Source: TMED14 sp003444795 (GTDB lineage: Bacteria > Bacteroidota > Bacteroidia > Flavobacteriales > Schleiferiaceae). From it: a DNA stretch of 8,144 nucleotides. Each line of letters opens with the position of its first letter. Positions within the stretch are counted from its first letter, which is position 1. The stretch is from the NCBI GenBank assembly GCA_963978445.1, contig CAXBRT010000083.1:1-8144 (forward strand). The letters run 5' to 3'. Made by a program: the position numbers and the translations under genes. Below are positions 7,544 to 8,144 of the stretch, one piece after another. Under the pieces are notes generated by a model. That model was not told where the DNA came from. It saw only the letters and a list, made by a program, of their open reading frames with translations, and did not search any database.

Positions 7544-7551
7544 CAAAGGTA
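7544..7551 (-). promoter_or_regulatory. Candidate Bacteroidota -7 promoter element (TAnnTTTG)
   Basis: On the minus strand the sequence reads TACCTTTG, an exact match to the TAnnTTTG -7 element used by the Bacteroidota primary sigma factor. It sits in the 65-bp gap between the receptor terminator and the nuclease start, where a promoter for the five-gene unit is expected. Only 8 bases (AAAGAGGT) separate it from the ATG at 7535, so a transcript from it would be almost leaderless. The only TTTG upstream is in the terminator's T tract and is spaced 13 bases away, shorter than the roughly 19 usual for the -33 element. It may therefore be a weak or regulated promoter, or a chance match. Confidence 0.4.
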
Positions 7552-7565
7552 GTTCAGAACGGGCC

Positions 7566-7593
7566 AAAAAGAAAGCGGGACTAGCCCGCTTTC
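7566..7593 (-). terminator. Rho-independent terminator after the upstream TonB-dependent receptor gene
   Basis: On the minus strand a perfect 9-bp stem, GAAAGCGGG (7593-7585) paired with CCCGCTTTC (7579-7571), encloses a 5-base loop, CTAGT. It is followed at once by TTTTT (7570-7566). It begins 7 bases past the receptor stop codon. There is no T run on the other side, so it acts in one direction only. It should separate the receptor transcript from the nuclease-led operon, although some read-through cannot be excluded. Confidence 0.88.
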
Positions 7594-7600
7594 TCACTTC

Positions 7601-8144
7601 TTAGAGCTTGAAACTCAAACCCGCACTTACTCCCCAACCGGGGGCATAGCGGCTAAAAATTTGGTCCTGCGCTTGGAAGGATTTGTAGACACTCAAAACG
7701 TCATCGTTTAGCAAATTGCTAGCGCGAAGCTTGAGGTCGATTCCCTTCTCTTTGCCGAGCTTGGTCGTGAAGCTGAAGTTCAGACTGTGGAAAGGTTGCG
7801 TGTACACATCTGGGAACAATCCCATGCCTACAATTTGGAGGGTGGGGCCCTTAACATTGTAGTAAACGCCCACATTCGTTTGGCTTTCTGGGGCTGTGTA
7901 GCTCAGTCCGCCGTTGAGCACATAGGGGCTTTGTCCCGCCATAGTGCGGACATTGGTGATGGTCTCTCCGACGCGCTCATAGCTCTTGCGTGAGTTGAAC
8001 TCCACGTCACTCATTGTGATTTGGGACTCGATTAGCGTGATATTACCGTTGAAGAAGAGGTTTTCCAGTTTTTGGCTTAGGCCTGCGAAGCTGGCGTTCC
8101 ATTCGATTTCTGCGCCAAACATGGTCCCGCGCCCTACGTTTCTG
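7601..8144 (-). CDS. TonB-dependent receptor, C-terminal beta-barrel part (partial)
   Basis: The last 180 residues of an outer-membrane TonB-dependent receptor; the frame is open to the right edge, where it begins RNVGRGTMFGAEIEWNASF. The ATG at 8122 is internal and not the start. What is visible is the end of the barrel: amphipathic strands (GGLSYTAPESQTNVGVYYN, FHSLNFSFTTKLG, GIDLKLRASNLLND), the 'N-L-L-(N/D)' motif that precedes the final strands in this family, and a closing strand GWGVSAGLSFKL as a beta-signal-like end. The plug, any CarboxypepD_reg domain and the signal peptide lie outside the window, so the substrate cannot be guessed. It is terminated by the hairpin directly downstream and so probably belongs to a different transcript from the second receptor at the left edge. 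Confidence 0.9.
   Translation of the reverse strand, partial: RNVGRGTMFGAEIEWNASFAGLSQKLENLFFNGNITLIESQITMSDVEFNSRKSYERVGETITNVRTMAGQSPYVLNGGLSYTAPESQTNVGVYYNVKGPTLQIVGMGLFPDVYTQPFHSLNFSFTTKLGKEKGIDLKLRASNLLNDDVLSVYKSFQAQDQIFSRYAPGWGVSAGLSFKL

Noticed and set aside
7571..7593. Inverted repeat read as an operator or recombination site.
   Set aside because: The perfect G+C-rich stem followed directly by five T residues just after a stop codon is fully explained as an intrinsic terminator.
1..8144. CRISPR arrays, tRNA or rRNA genes, insertion sequences, or a defence system.
   Set aside because: There are no regularly spaced repeats, cloverleaf-like segments, transposase motifs or terminal inverted repeats. 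Almost every base is in a coding frame of secreted or outer-membrane proteins.

Overview
The window comes from a member of the Bacteroidota. Three things point there: TonB-dependent receptors with a CarboxypepD_reg-like N-terminal domain, signal peptides ending just before a Gln (the '...AQ' or '...GQ' style), and C-terminal 'YPNP ... G.YF.(R/A)V' modules of the type IX secretion system (T9SS) kind. Start codons lack clear Shine-Dalgarno sequences, and one TAnnTTTG promoter element is visible, both usual in this phylum. Base composition is near balanced to slightly G+C-rich by eye. The species cannot be named from the sequence.

Every supported gene is on the minus strand, so transcription runs from high to low coordinates. 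At 7601-8144 lies the last 180 residues of a TonB-dependent receptor (TBDT), followed by a strong intrinsic terminator at 7566-7593. A new transcription unit then begins, with a candidate promoter element at 7544-7551. It holds five tightly packed genes: a secreted endonuclease/exonuclease/phosphatase (EEP) family enzyme with a complete active site (6234-7535); a 709-aa secreted protein with an EF-hand-like calcium loop, a Fn3-like domain and a T9SS-type C-terminus (4108-6237); a 742-aa multi-OB-fold T9SS cargo protein (1883-4111); a 492-aa predicted lipoprotein with two Fn3/Ig-like domains and a Rossmann-like, amidotransferase-like C-terminal domain (400-1878); and the first 138 residues of a second TBDT that runs off the left edge (1-416). 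Consecutive genes overlap by 4 bp (ATGA) twice, are separated by 4 bp once, and overlap by 17 bp once. This strongly suggests one operon.

Taken together, the operon looks like a cell-surface system that cuts a phosphodiester or phosphoester substrate outside the cell and imports products through the outer membrane. The EEP enzyme and the OB-fold protein correspond to the two halves of the ExeM-like extracellular nucleases (COG2374), which carry OB-fold regions and an EEP domain in one chain. The best hypothesis is therefore scavenging of extracellular DNA or other nucleic acid for phosphate, nucleosides or carbon. This is inference: the substrate is not shown by the sequence. There are no stretches above 300 bp without a gene, and I see no RNA genes, CRISPR arrays or mobile elements.
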